Assembly: GCA_001464165.1 (NCBI GenBank)
Contig: LNEX01000204.1
Coordinates: 1 to 11,756, forward strand
Origin: a bacterium Ga0077546
GTDB taxonomy: Bacteria; Cyanobacteriota; Vampirovibrionia; Obscuribacterales; Obscuribacteraceae
DNA length: 11,756 nucleotides
Reading direction: 5' to 3'
This document shows positions 1 to 6,345 of this stretch, in pieces (the first letter of the stretch is position 1; each line of letters begins with the position of its first letter). The notes below the pieces were generated by a model. That model was not told the DNA's origin. It saw only the letters and a program-made list of their open reading frames with translations, and ran no database searches. A program made the translations under genes and the position numbers.

Positions 1-65
1 TGTATGCAGTCTTCTTCAGTGCGATATTCTCTTTGAAATTCAATCAGAGTCATACTACTGTTCAT
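1..65 (-). CDS. IS1595-like transposase, N-terminal fragment (cut by window edge)
   Basis: The minus strand from an ATG at 65 reads MNSSMTLIEFQREYRTEEDC and continues out of the window. The pattern of an FQ-x(3)-Y/F-x-T/S-E-E-x-C block within the first 20 residues is what I know from the N-terminus of IS1595-family transposases, just before their zinc-ribbon domain. A good ribosome binding site (GAGAGGA) sits about 7 nt upstream of the ATG, and a second in-frame ATG lies at 53. Only 21 codons are visible, so I cannot tell whether the element is intact. The family call rests on this short block and could be wrong. Confidence 0.55.
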   Translation of the reverse strand, partial: MNSSMTLIEFQREYRTEEDCI

Positions 66-165
66 AAGACATCCTCTCAATTTTGGGGTAGAACACTATA
101 TAACACAGTATGCCCAAAACAAAGAAATAGTAACGGGGCTGCATCAACCTAATATCCAGGACAAC

Positions 166-181
166 TTTTTTTTAAAAAAAA
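166..181. repeat. T8A8 perfect palindrome
   Basis: Eight T (166-173) are followed directly by eight A (174-181), a 16-bp perfect A/T palindrome with no loop. On the minus strand it lies about 40 nt beyond the serpin terminator-like hairpin and provides a T-run there. It may help transcription stop on both strands or act as a bent or easily melted site. Its role is unknown. Confidence 0.5.
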
Positions 182-219
182 GAAGAAAATTCCATCTACC
201 TAACACTAGAAGCCCCTGT

Positions 220-249
220 GGGCTGCCCGGAAAACAATCCGAGCAGCCC
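220..249 (-). terminator. Terminator-like hairpin downstream of the serpin gene
   Basis: GGGCTGC (220-226) pairs with GCAGCCC (243-249). After one mismatch, CGG (228-230) pairs with CCG (239-241), giving a stem of 10 pairs plus one mismatch around an 8-nt loop. It lies 15 nt beyond the serpin stop codon. There is no immediate T-run on the minus strand, only the T8 tract about 40 nt further on, so intrinsic termination is plausible but not classical. Confidence 0.5.
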
Positions 250-264
250 TGTAGAGCAGAAGTG

Positions 265-1398
265 TTACTTCTTCGTCGAGGCGATCTTGCCGGCGAAGAG
301 CATGGTGTCAGTGCCTTCGTCCATCAGAATGGCAACGAAGGGGCGATCGACGCGCATCTTCTGGGTGAAACTGACGCACTCGAGCGCCATGCCGACGGCG
401 GTGACAGCAGCAGCTTCGCCACCATCTTCATCGAACTTGGCGTAGGTCTTGTGCTTGACAGTGCTGATAAGCAGGGCTTCATCGGCCATGCCGGTGAAGT
501 CGGCGCCAGGAAGACAGGCCGGTTCCATGCCAAGGGCACAGAGCGAGTCTTTGAGGTCCACGTCGTAGTCGAGCTCGAAGCGCGGCAGGGTGAGGTCGAC
601 TTCGCTCTCCCAGGTAGTGGCCTTGATGGCCGTGAGCACCGAAGCGTCCAGGCCAGCGACGAAGGCATTGATGTCGACGCCTTGGTTGGGCAGCAGAACA
701 TAGAGCTGAACGCGCTTGTTCTCGCCGAACGGCAGGGCCACAGCCGCGTAGTCCTTGCCCTGCGAATAGCGCATGTCGCCATTGCGGAACATCATGTCCG
801 CGTCTTCGGCGCCAGCTTCACCAGCGAAGCTGCCAGCGGTGGTCAGGTCCTTGTCGAACTTGGTGGTCCAGGGGCCCTTGAAGTAGACGGCATTGAGCAG
901 ATACATGACCATGTCGGGAGAAATCTCCTCGATGATGGTGGGAATCTTGCCGTTGGTGTTGCTCTCGGCCCAACCGTTGATGTCGGTGACGGTCTTGGGG
1001 TCGAGGAAGTCGGCGGTGTGAACCTCGGCCTGGTAGCTGGCGGAAGCACGGTCGAAGAAATCGGCCTTGAATGCGATGTTCTGCTCGGCCCAGATGGCGT
1101 TGGCCACCTTGAGCACGACGCCGATGTTGGGGTCGGTGACACCGGCGATGATGGCAGCGAGACTGGCATTGATGGCTTCCACGCTCTCCGATTCGGAGTA
1201 GCCCAGGGTAGCCTTCATGGCCGCGAGAGTGGCTTCTTTGGCACCGTTGAGGGTCATCGCCAGGGCGATGGCCACCGATGCCGGCGACACGAGAACGTTC
1301 TTGCCTTTGGAGGCAGCTGCTTCCTGCTTGAGGAGAGACAGACCGAAGCCAATGGTGACGTTGGACTTCTGAGCGGGGGTCGTTGAGGTTGTGTTCAT
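265..1398 (-). CDS. Serpin (serine protease inhibitor family), probably cytoplasmic
   Basis: The 377-residue protein has the full serpin length and landmarks: NVLVSPASV (34-42), NGWAESNTNGKIP (141-153), LNAVYFKGPW (168-177), HK at 316-317, a hinge (G326-G-E-A-A-A-V-T333), DRPF (351-354) and LFAGKI near the C-terminus. Serpins trap target proteases by inserting their reactive loop into a beta-sheet. The small residues and Thr in the hinge fit an inhibitory member. P14 is Gly where Thr is usual. P1 is uncertain: counting from the hinge gives Glu340-Cys341, while counting back from DRPF gives Val342-Ser343. No signal peptide is visible, so it probably acts inside the cell. I chose the ATG at 1398 (GAGAAC just upstream) because the 23 extra residues from 1467 are not serpin-like. 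The gene is GC-rich with strong GC3 preference, unlike its neighbours. Confidence 0.93.
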   Translation of the reverse strand: MNTTSTTPAQKSNVTIGFGLSLLKQEAAASKGKNVLVSPASVAIALAMTLNGAKEATLAAMKATLGYSESESVEAINASLAAIIAGVTDPNIGVVLKVANAIWAEQNIAFKADFFDRASASYQAEVHTADFLDPKTVTDINGWAESNTNGKIPTIIEEISPDMVMYLLNAVYFKGPWTTKFDKDLTTAGSFAGEAGAEDADMMFRNGDMRYSQGKDYAAVALPFGENKRVQLYVLLPNQGVDINAFVAGLDASVLTAIKATTWESEVDLTLPRFELDYDVDLKDSLCALGMEPACLPGADFTGMADEALLISTVKHKTYAKFDEDGGEAAAVTAVGMALECVSFTQKMRVDRPFVAILMDEGTDTMLFAGKIASTKK

Positions 1399-1803
1399 GA
1401 GTTCTCTTTGCGGGTTGAGTGGGCAATTTCCTCTAAGCAAAACCGAACCGACAGAAAAACAAATCAACCAAAAATCCGGTCAACCCTTTATCTTCACGGG
1501 AAACACACGGAACAGTGTGCGCCGACAAAAGACAACGTAAGTGCTGCTCTTATCTGTGATGAGTTAGGGATTGGCTGATTTCTGTGTTTATTTGTTTACT
1601 GAAAAGTTGGTTAAAGAGGGCCTTCACCCTACGACATACAAGACCCAGCATTCCGGTAAAACCTTGTATGACCTGATTAATCAAGACTTGTAAACAAGCG
1701 ACACAACCCTGCCAGTACAAGACATCGCAGCTCCTGACAATCAACACCAAAACAATGTCTTTGAAGGGGTTAACCTTGTCATTTGGCCACAAACCTAACG
1801 CAG
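1399..1803. other. Intergenic region without a recognisable gene
   Basis: This stretch separates the serpin from the ATPase gene. It should contain the serpin promoter on the minus strand. A TTGACC about 90 nt upstream of the serpin ATG is a possible -35 box, but I see no convincing -10 behind it. A weak inverted repeat (CACAC 1504-1508 / GTGTG 1515-1519) is present. An open frame runs on the minus strand from a GTG at 1810 to 1550 (86 codons), but it has no Shine-Dalgarno site and resembles nothing I know. It may be a degraded gene or insertion-sequence remnant. Confidence 0.4.
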
Positions 1804-2955
1804 CTAGCACAGGTCTGCCAATAGGCTAGCTAGAGACCTCAAATCAATAGCCTGTTCGCTGCCAGAATAGACGACAAAACGGCGATCAGGTTTGATATCT
1901 TCACAGGCGAAGTGAAATCCTTTTTCAACCTTAGGCACTAGGCTGCGCTTCACCTCAATTGCCCACAGACCATTTTTGGTCGGTAGCTCCAAGACTAAGT
2001 CTATCTCGGCACCACTAGCAGTGCGATAGAAACTTGCCATCGTATCTTCTGGCGCCGCAGCCAAAAGATTCTCAATAACGAAACCTTCCCAACTGGCGCC
2101 AACAATAGGATGGCCAGCCAAATCATCAAAGTCGCGTATGCCTAGCAGCGCATGCACGAGCCCGCTATCACGCACATAAACCCTTGGCGATTTCACAAGG
2201 CGCTTACCTACATTAGCAACGAACGGACGTAACCTTCTGACTAAAAGCAAATCTACTAGAAGGTCTATATAGCTTGTTACAGTGGGCGCACTAACTGATA
2301 GACCGCCAGCCAGCTTGAGGGCATTTAGCTGCCCACCTTGATTGTGAGCCAGCATTGTCCAAAGCCTTTCTAGGGTCTCTGCCGGTATTCGAGGACCAAA
2401 CTGCAGCACATCTCGCTCTAAGTAAGTTCGAATGAAGCTCTTTCTCAGCTTAAGGCTATCCGAATCATTTTTCGCCAAGAAACTATCAGGAAATCCGCCA
2501 CGCAACCAAAGCTCGACTAACTCTCTCTGGTCGCCGCCTACTTCTAAGGCGTCCAGCGGGCCTAAATCAATGTACTCAATTCGACCGGCCAAACTTTCGC
2601 CAGACTGCCTCAGTAGTTCAATAGAAGCAGATCCAAGAATTAGGAAACGGCCAGTGCGCCTCCCCCGACGACGCCCCTCATCGATCAAACCGCGCAGCGT
2701 CTGAAACAACTCTGGCATTCGATGAATTTCGTCAAGAATTACCAGGCGATCTTCATACATTCGCAGAAATAGAGCTGGATCAGATAATTTGGCCCTATCC
2801 TGGCTAGACTCTAGGTCAAGATAGAGAGCTTGGCGTTGATCGGCGATTGCCAAAGCCAAGGTGGTTTTACCGACCTGGCGTGGACCAATAATCGCCACAG
2901 CAGCCTGCCGGTCAAGCGCTTCCTTAATATTCTGCTGTAATCTGCGAGATATCAT
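1804..2955 (-). CDS. AAA_14 ATPase with C-terminal DUF4143 domain
   Basis: This is a 383-residue stand-alone ATPase. The N-terminal AAA_14 domain has a Walker A motif GPRQVGKTT (24-32), a Walker B motif LVILDEIH (71-78) and a sensor-like GSAS (108-111). RGGFP (152-156) leads into a winged-helix-like middle part. The C-terminal DUF4143 domain contains WEGFVIENL (289-297) and a PD-(D/E)XK-like pattern (E318-x-D...E334-V-K336) typical of these proteins. The family is widespread and often mobile or multicopy; no general biochemical role is settled, and DNA- or defence-linked functions are only suspected. AAGG abuts the ATG, too close for a normal ribosome site, while a good promoter ends 7 nt upstream, so the message may be leaderless. 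It appears to be transcribed alone. Confidence 0.9.
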   Translation of the reverse strand: MISRRLQQNIKEALDRQAAVAIIGPRQVGKTTLALAIADQRQALYLDLESSQDRAKLSDPALFLRMYEDRLVILDEIHRMPELFQTLRGLIDEGRRRGRRTGRFLILGSASIELLRQSGESLAGRIEYIDLGPLDALEVGGDQRELVELWLRGGFPDSFLAKNDSDSLKLRKSFIRTYLERDVLQFGPRIPAETLERLWTMLAHNQGGQLNALKLAGGLSVSAPTVTSYIDLLVDLLLVRRLRPFVANVGKRLVKSPRVYVRDSGLVHALLGIRDFDDLAGHPIVGASWEGFVIENLLAAAPEDTMASFYRTASGAEIDLVLELPTKNGLWAIEVKRSLVPKVEKGFHFACEDIKPDRRFVVYSGSEQAIDLRSLASLLADLC

Positions 2956-2961
2956 CCTTGC

Positions 2962-2990
2962 ATTTTAAAAGCTACGCTTTCAATTTGCAA
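2962..2990 (-). promoter_or_regulatory. Sigma70-like promoter of the AAA_14 ATPase gene
   Basis: On the minus strand TTGCAA (2990-2985), a 17-nt spacer and TAAAAT (2967-2962) form a well-spaced -35/-10 pair. The expected start of transcription falls at about 2955-2956, on the ATG itself, implying a leaderless mRNA. Confidence 0.55.
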
Positions 2991-2998
2991 GGCAAATT
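2982..2998. repeat. Inverted repeat over the ATPase -35 box
   Basis: AATTTGC (2982-2988), a 3-nt spacer and GCAAATT (2992-2998) form a perfect 7-bp inverted repeat that overlaps the ATPase -35 element. It could be an operator for that promoter or a weak hairpin ending the upstream ATP-grasp transcript (stop at 3046). Confidence 0.4.
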
Positions 2999-3045
2999 AA
3001 TACTTTAGCCAGCATCCAAAACCAATTTGCCCGTGCTTTTAGCCC

Positions 3046-4206
3046 TTAGCCGCGCCGTTGAATCAATTCAGTGGCTTCAAGCAATGGTTCCATTTCTTCG
3101 TGCCGCAAGAGATAGCCGTAATTTCCTAGAGCACCAGAAAAAACATCATTCAATCTCTCGTGGTGCATCATCACAGAGGAACACTTTTCCAATATTTGCT
3201 GGTGTGACATTTGATAAGGAATGCGATCTTTGCGACCGACATAAAACACTAAGTGGCTGCGTTCGCCCATTGGCTCAGAGACGCCATTTACAATCAAATT
3301 AGCCCAGGTGCGGTAGCAATCGGCATCAAAAGTATAATTCATCATATTGAGAGTCAAGCCGCCTGGTGGGCGAATATTGACCTCCAAAGGAGTTATGGAG
3401 CCATCTTCTTTCATGAAAAATTCAAGATGGAAGAAACGTTTGCGCATATCAAAAGCCTTAAGAGTAGCAATACCAGCAGCTTCTAGGGCAGGCTCAATTT
3501 CACGCACAGTATGATAGTAGCTATCAGAATCTTCGTTAACAACTTCCATAACACCACGACTGTATCGCAGTGATGATGAAAACACCACGTCTCCATTGCC
3601 GTCTACAAGCCCGTCATAAGTAACGATTTGCCCTTCGCAATATTCTTCTATGATGTAATCTTCTGACAATTTCTCAGCTAAATAATTATCAATTTCCGAC
3701 TCAGAGCAAATTTTGAACGTCTTTGCCGCACCAACACCAATATTTGGCTTAGCAACAACTGGATAACCAACCTCGCGAATAAAGGCAAGCAACTCTTCTC
3801 GTGTATTACAAATACGACCGCGGGCGGGCGTTAAACCAGCTTTAACAAATACTTCTTTCATCTCAGACTTACGCTTAATTTTGCCTATCTGATGAACGTT
3901 AATGCCTTCAATATTAAAATCGGTTCTCAGACGAGCTTCTGTTTCAAGCCAATATTCGTTGTGTGAATCAAGGTGATCCATCTTGCCGTAACGATGGGTG
4001 AAGTAACCCATGGCCCGGACTAGCTCGTCATAGTCATGCATGCTTGAGACACGATAATAATCAGTCAAGCTGCGACGCACATCGCCGCTAAGGTCGTCAT
4101 AATGATCATCCCCGAGGCCCAAAACACAAGCACCCGCTTGTTTTAGCTGTACAGCAAAGTTAGCGAAGTTGGGCGGAAAATTCGGCGAAAGAAAGACTGA
4201 ATTCAT
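3046..4206 (-). CDS. ATP-grasp family ligase
   Basis: The 386-residue protein belongs to the ATP-grasp carboxylate-amine/thiol ligase superfamily, which activates a carboxylate as an acyl-phosphate and joins it to a nucleophile. A pre-ATP-grasp domain (about 1-110) starts MNSVFLSPNFPPNF. It is followed by the nucleotide-binding loop PVVAKPNIGVGA (149-160), an adenine-contacting IIEEY block (185-189) and the Mg-binding end, with FHLEFF (259-264, E262) and PLEVNIRPPGG (273-283, E275, N277). The substrate cannot be read from the sequence. The gene diverges from the esterase at 4382, with a 175-bp shared control region containing inverted repeats, which suggests a common pathway. A weak GAAG site lies about 10 nt before the ATG at 4206. 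AT content is high in this gene. Confidence 0.88.
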   Translation of the reverse strand: MNSVFLSPNFPPNFANFAVQLKQAGACVLGLGDDHYDDLSGDVRRSLTDYYRVSSMHDYDELVRAMGYFTHRYGKMDHLDSHNEYWLETEARLRTDFNIEGINVHQIGKIKRKSEMKEVFVKAGLTPARGRICNTREELLAFIREVGYPVVAKPNIGVGAAKTFKICSESEIDNYLAEKLSEDYIIEEYCEGQIVTYDGLVDGNGDVVFSSSLRYSRGVMEVVNEDSDSYYHTVREIEPALEAAGIATLKAFDMRKRFFHLEFFMKEDGSITPLEVNIRPPGGLTLNMMNYTFDADCYRTWANLIVNGVSEPMGERSHLVFYVGRKDRIPYQMSHQQILEKCSSVMMHHERLNDVFSGALGNYGYLLRHEEMEPLLEATELIQRRG

Positions 4207-4265
4207 AGGTAATCACTTCACAAGAATGACAAGGATGAAGAAAGAGCGTAAACTCAAAAGTCTAA

Positions 4266-4291
4266 GTAAGTATAGCGATTTAGTTACTTAC
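4266..4291. promoter_or_regulatory. Candidate operator over the ATP-grasp gene -10 box
   Basis: GTAAGTA (4266-4272) and TACTTAC (4285-4291) form a perfect 7-bp inverted repeat with a 12-nt spacer. It covers a minus-strand TATACT (4274-4269) that is a possible -10 box for the ATP-grasp gene, although no good -35 is visible. The size and spacing suit a dimeric repressor. Confidence 0.4.
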
Positions 4292-4298
4292 GAGACTA

Positions 4299-4314
4299 GT
4301 AACCGCTCAGTTAC
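4299..4314. promoter_or_regulatory. Second GTAAC/GTTAC inverted repeat in the divergent region
   Basis: GTAAC (4299-4303) and GTTAC (4310-4314) form an inverted repeat just before the plus-strand -35 candidate. A further direct copy of AGTTAC lies at 4282-4287. The repeated use of the same half-site suggests a regulator-binding cluster. Confidence 0.35.
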
Positions 4315-4316
4315 CG

Positions 4317-4343
4317 TTGACGTTCGCGCCACCATGATACAAT
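4317..4343 (+). promoter_or_regulatory. Possible promoter of the esterase gene
   Basis: TTGACG (4317-4322) and TACAAT (4338-4343) are good -35 and -10 matches, but the spacer is only 15 nt. Transcription would start near 4350, giving a short leader of about 30 nt before the ATG at 4382. Confidence 0.4.
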
Positions 4344-4381
4344 TTGTCCGCATCAATACTGGCTAAAGGCAATCAAGGCAA

Positions 4382-5101
4382 ATGTTGCGGGAATATCATA
4401 AATGGCATAGCCCAGCTCTCGGTCGCGAGATGGAGCTTCTTCAGTTCGGACACAGCGGCGCTCGCGTCATTGTCTTTCCAACTTCTCAAGGTCGCTTCTA
4501 CGATTGGGAGAACAGGGGTCTAATCAACACCCTTGGACAACACATCTGCGAAGGTTGGATTCAAGTTTTCTGTGTCGACAGCGTCGACCCCGAAAGCTGG
4601 TTCAACCAAGATGCCCACCCAACAGATCGCGCTCACAGACACTTGCAGTATCAAGATTATATTGTTCAAGAAGTCTTACCCTTCACCCTCTCAAAAAACG
4701 ACAATCCATTTGCCATCGCCACCGGCGCCAGCTTTGGAGCGTATCATTCGGCCAGCATAGCCCTGCGCTTTCCTGAACACTTCAAGCGCGTGGTCGCCAT
4801 GAGCGGTGTTTACGATGTGCACGAATGGGCAGACAACCACTTTGATGATGTCATCAAAGAAGGCAGCCCCTGCGAGTACATCGAACACTTGAACGATCAC
4901 GACAAGCTTCATAAAATTCGCGAAATTGACTGGATCATCCCAATTGGCACAGAAGACCCGCTTCATGGCAATAACAAAAGGTTCTCACAACTGATGTGGG
5001 ATAAAGGCGTTTGGCATGCAGTTGAAGAATATAACGAAAACGCTCATGATTGGCCACAATGGCACGACATGATCATCAAATACATTGGCGGAAAAAAATA
5101 G
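4382..5101 (+). CDS. Alpha/beta-hydrolase esterase (COG4947-like)
   Basis: The 239-residue cytoplasmic protein resembles the COG4947/esterase D-like branch of alpha/beta hydrolases, including the typical opening REYHKWHSPALGREMELL. The nucleophile elbow is GASFG (115-119, Ser117). The probable acid is Asp192 in GTEDPLHGN, and the probable catalytic His is His222 in NAHDWPQW, so the triad looks complete. Residues 31-40 (VFPTSQGRFY) are likely to help form the oxyanion hole. The natural ester is unknown. AAGG lies 3 nt before the ATG, a short but usable spacing, and the family-typical N-terminus supports this start. It diverges from the ATP-grasp ligase, so ligation and hydrolysis of a shared metabolite is a reasonable guess. 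Confidence 0.88.
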   Translation: MLREYHKWHSPALGREMELLQFGHSGARVIVFPTSQGRFYDWENRGLINTLGQHICEGWIQVFCVDSVDPESWFNQDAHPTDRAHRHLQYQDYIVQEVLPFTLSKNDNPFAIATGASFGAYHSASIALRFPEHFKRVVAMSGVYDVHEWADNHFDDVIKEGSPCEYIEHLNDHDKLHKIREIDWIIPIGTEDPLHGNNKRFSQLMWDKGVWHAVEEYNENAHDWPQWHDMIIKYIGGKK

Positions 5102-5117
5102 CTAAGTAAAAAGCTCA

Positions 5118-5132
5118 CGAGAACCTTTCTCG
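5118..5132 (-). terminator. Small hairpin with T-run on the minus strand
   Basis: CGAGAA (5118-5123), a 3-nt loop and TTCTCG (5127-5132) form a perfect 6-bp hairpin. On the minus strand it is followed 5 nt later by TTTTT, so it is a plausible intrinsic terminator for the gene ending at 5222. Confidence 0.5.
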
Positions 5133-5137
5133 CAAAC

Positions 5138-5177
5138 AGATATGCACCCCTTGTACTTTCCCAAGAGGTGCATATCT
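5138..5177. terminator. Long hairpin between convergent genes
   Basis: AGATATGCACC (5138-5148) pairs perfectly with GGTGCATATCT (5167-5177). The stem continues through a single mismatch with CTTG (5150-5153) / CAAG (5162-5165), leaving an 8-nt loop, for 15 pairs in all. It sits between the stops of the convergent esterase and Ser-rich genes and probably works in both directions. There is no T-run directly behind it on the plus strand. Confidence 0.6.
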
Positions 5178-5221
5178 ACTTGTGCGCAGCAAAGAACTAC
5201 AAGTAAATTGCGAAGACCTAC

Positions 5222-6124
5222 CTAGCCGAAGAGCTTGAATGGATTCGGCAACCTGTCAAAGATATTCCTTGGCGAAGGCAAACCTGGAGGGGTCGGTAGT
5301 CCACTTAGTAAATCACCGGGGCTTGGTAGACCTGGAGGGGTTGGTAGTCCACTTAGTAAATCGCGAGGAGAAGGCGGATTTGGCAAGCTATCTAACAGCC
5401 CACCAGAGTTTTGTGACTGAGACGGGGGTCGATAGGTACTATCAACCAAACGCAGCTGCGTACCTGAACCAGTAGACGAGAAACCCCTACCATCAAACGA
5501 GTTAGAGAGTTCATGCTGACGGAAGTAGTCGACCAACTGATTTAGTAATTCAAGCGGCGAGGCATAGCGCGAACTATCTCGCGAGCCACCCCTAAAACTA
5601 TTTCTTGAGTCACTACCGAAATCACGCTGAGTTTCCCAGGGGGGCGATTCAGTACTAACAAAACTGTTGTCGTTGCCTGAAGAGCGGTCAAAACGTGAAG
5701 ATTGACCAAAGTCGCGAGAGCTATCGTTACCTAAAAATCTGCGGTCAGACGAAGAAGAAGAATCGTTCATACGGTGCTGCGAATGAGAGTGGCGCTCATG
5801 GCCATGGTGCCACGGGTTATGCGAAGATTGATCAGCGCGAGAAGAACGATCAGTAGGAGAAAAATCTCTATTGTTGTCAGTCGAGCGATCGTGTGAACTT
5901 CTTCCACTATCGCGCCCCGAAGAAGAGCGCGAGTCATTGCCGTCCTGCTCAAATACTATTTGCAACCCCGGTAGAGACTCTGCCCCTCGCGAAGCGCGAA
6001 TATCAATTCTAAAAATAGCTTGGTTCTCCGGGGTGTAAGCCTGGCAAGCCGCTTCACGCATTGGGCTGCAGTCATTTCCTCGAAAATTTTCAGCCTGAAA
6101 CGACGGTCGTAATTGATCGCTCAT
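5222..6124 (-). CDS. Disordered Ser/Arg/Asp-rich protein with proline-rich C-terminal repeats
   Basis: I recognise no family for this 300-residue protein. A short N-terminal part (about 1-60) with two Cys (19, 27) is of normal composition. About 61-195 is strongly Ser/Arg/Asp/His-rich, including an HHGHERHSHSQH stretch that could bind metal, and is surely disordered. Residues around 190-210 (PLELLNQLVDYFRQHEL) form a likely amphipathic helix. The C-terminus has two nearly identical 16-residue units of the type DLLSGLPTPPGLPSPG, plus diverged copies on both sides, ending in NPFKLFG. No signal peptide or membrane segment is visible. A strong GGAGG lies 4 nt before the ATG. Expression and a real product are likely from the ribosome site and the in-frame repeat, but the function is unknown; a scaffold or surface role would be a guess. 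Confidence 0.7.
   Translation of the reverse strand: MSDQLRPSFQAENFRGNDCSPMREAACQAYTPENQAIFRIDIRASRGAESLPGLQIVFEQDGNDSRSSSGRDSGRSSHDRSTDNNRDFSPTDRSSRADQSSHNPWHHGHERHSHSQHRMNDSSSSSDRRFLGNDSSRDFGQSSRFDRSSGNDNSFVSTESPPWETQRDFGSDSRNSFRGGSRDSSRYASPLELLNQLVDYFRQHELSNSFDGRGFSSTGSGTQLRLVDSTYRPPSQSQNSGGLLDSLPNPPSPRDLLSGLPTPPGLPSPGDLLSGLPTPPGLPSPRNIFDRLPNPFKLFG
5283..5362. repeat. 48-bp tandem repeat inside the Ser-rich gene
   Basis: Two copies starting CCTGGAGGGG at 5283 and 5331 differ at very few positions over the first 32 bases. The period of 48 bp equals 16 codons, so the frame is kept. This looks like a recent in-frame duplication and may vary in copy number between strains. Confidence 0.75.
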
Positions 6125-6146
6125 AGAACCTCCAAATATAGAAAAT

Positions 6147-6161
6147 ATCGGCTTGGCCGAT
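6147..6161. promoter_or_regulatory. Inverted repeat in the leader of the Ser-rich gene
   Basis: ATCGGC (6147-6152), a 3-nt loop and GCCGAT (6156-6161) form a perfect 6-bp hairpin or dyad about 13 nt upstream of the GGAGG site of the minus-strand gene. It could be an operator or an mRNA hairpin affecting translation. I found no convincing -35/-10 pair for that gene. Confidence 0.35.
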
Positions 6162-6284
6162 GTTAGTAAAACTCAAACACCTATAGCCTTTCGACCGGCA
6201 ACAAATGTAGCCTTCTAGTGTTTTTGTCAGGGTGTTGTCTGTACGGAGAGCTTCGAACTTCCGTGATTGCATCCTAAGCAGCAA

Positions 6285-6313
6285 TTGTGACAGCACTGTG
6301 AAACGGTTATACT
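6285..6313 (+). promoter_or_regulatory. Sigma70-like promoter of the response regulator
   Basis: TTGTGA (6285-6290), a 17-nt spacer and TATACT (6308-6313) form a good promoter. Transcription would begin near 6320, leaving a leader of about 26 nt. The leader has no clear Shine-Dalgarno site in the usual position before the ATG at 6346. Confidence 0.55.
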
Positions 6314-6345
6314 TTTGTCGCTGTTAGGGGTGCCCATAAATAGAT

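Larger units (their letters stand above)
66..264. other. AT-rich intergenic region, probable end of the insertion sequence
   Basis: No gene is visible here. The stretch lies between the start of the transposase fragment and the 3' end of the serpin gene, so the upstream terminus of the insertion sequence should fall within it. A block at about 135-164, beginning GGGGCTGCATCAACC on the plus strand, could be that terminus, but the other end is outside the window and the inverted repeat cannot be confirmed. The region also contains a T8A8 palindrome and a GC-rich hairpin, listed separately. Confidence 0.4.

Noticed and set aside
262..1386. A long plus-strand open frame (374 codons) antisense to the serpin gene
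   Set aside because: It is a by-product of the GC-rich codon use of the serpin, whose minus-strand frame has full family motifs. The plus-strand product resembles nothing and has no ribosome site.
1550..1810. An 86-codon minus-strand frame after the ATPase gene
   Set aside because: It begins with GTG overlapping the ATPase stop, has no ribosome site and no recognisable motif. It is kept only as part of the intergenic description.
4169..4366. A 65-codon plus-strand frame across the divergent control region
   Set aside because: It begins inside the antisense of the ATP-grasp gene, covers the inverted repeats and promoter candidates, and resembles no protein.
5283..5362. A CRISPR-like array
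   Set aside because: The 48-bp repeats are contiguous, keep the reading frame and have no spacers. They are a coding tandem duplication.
6090..6296. A 68-codon minus-strand frame upstream of the Ser-rich gene
   Set aside because: It overlaps the start and ribosome site of the Ser-rich gene in another frame and has no features of its own.
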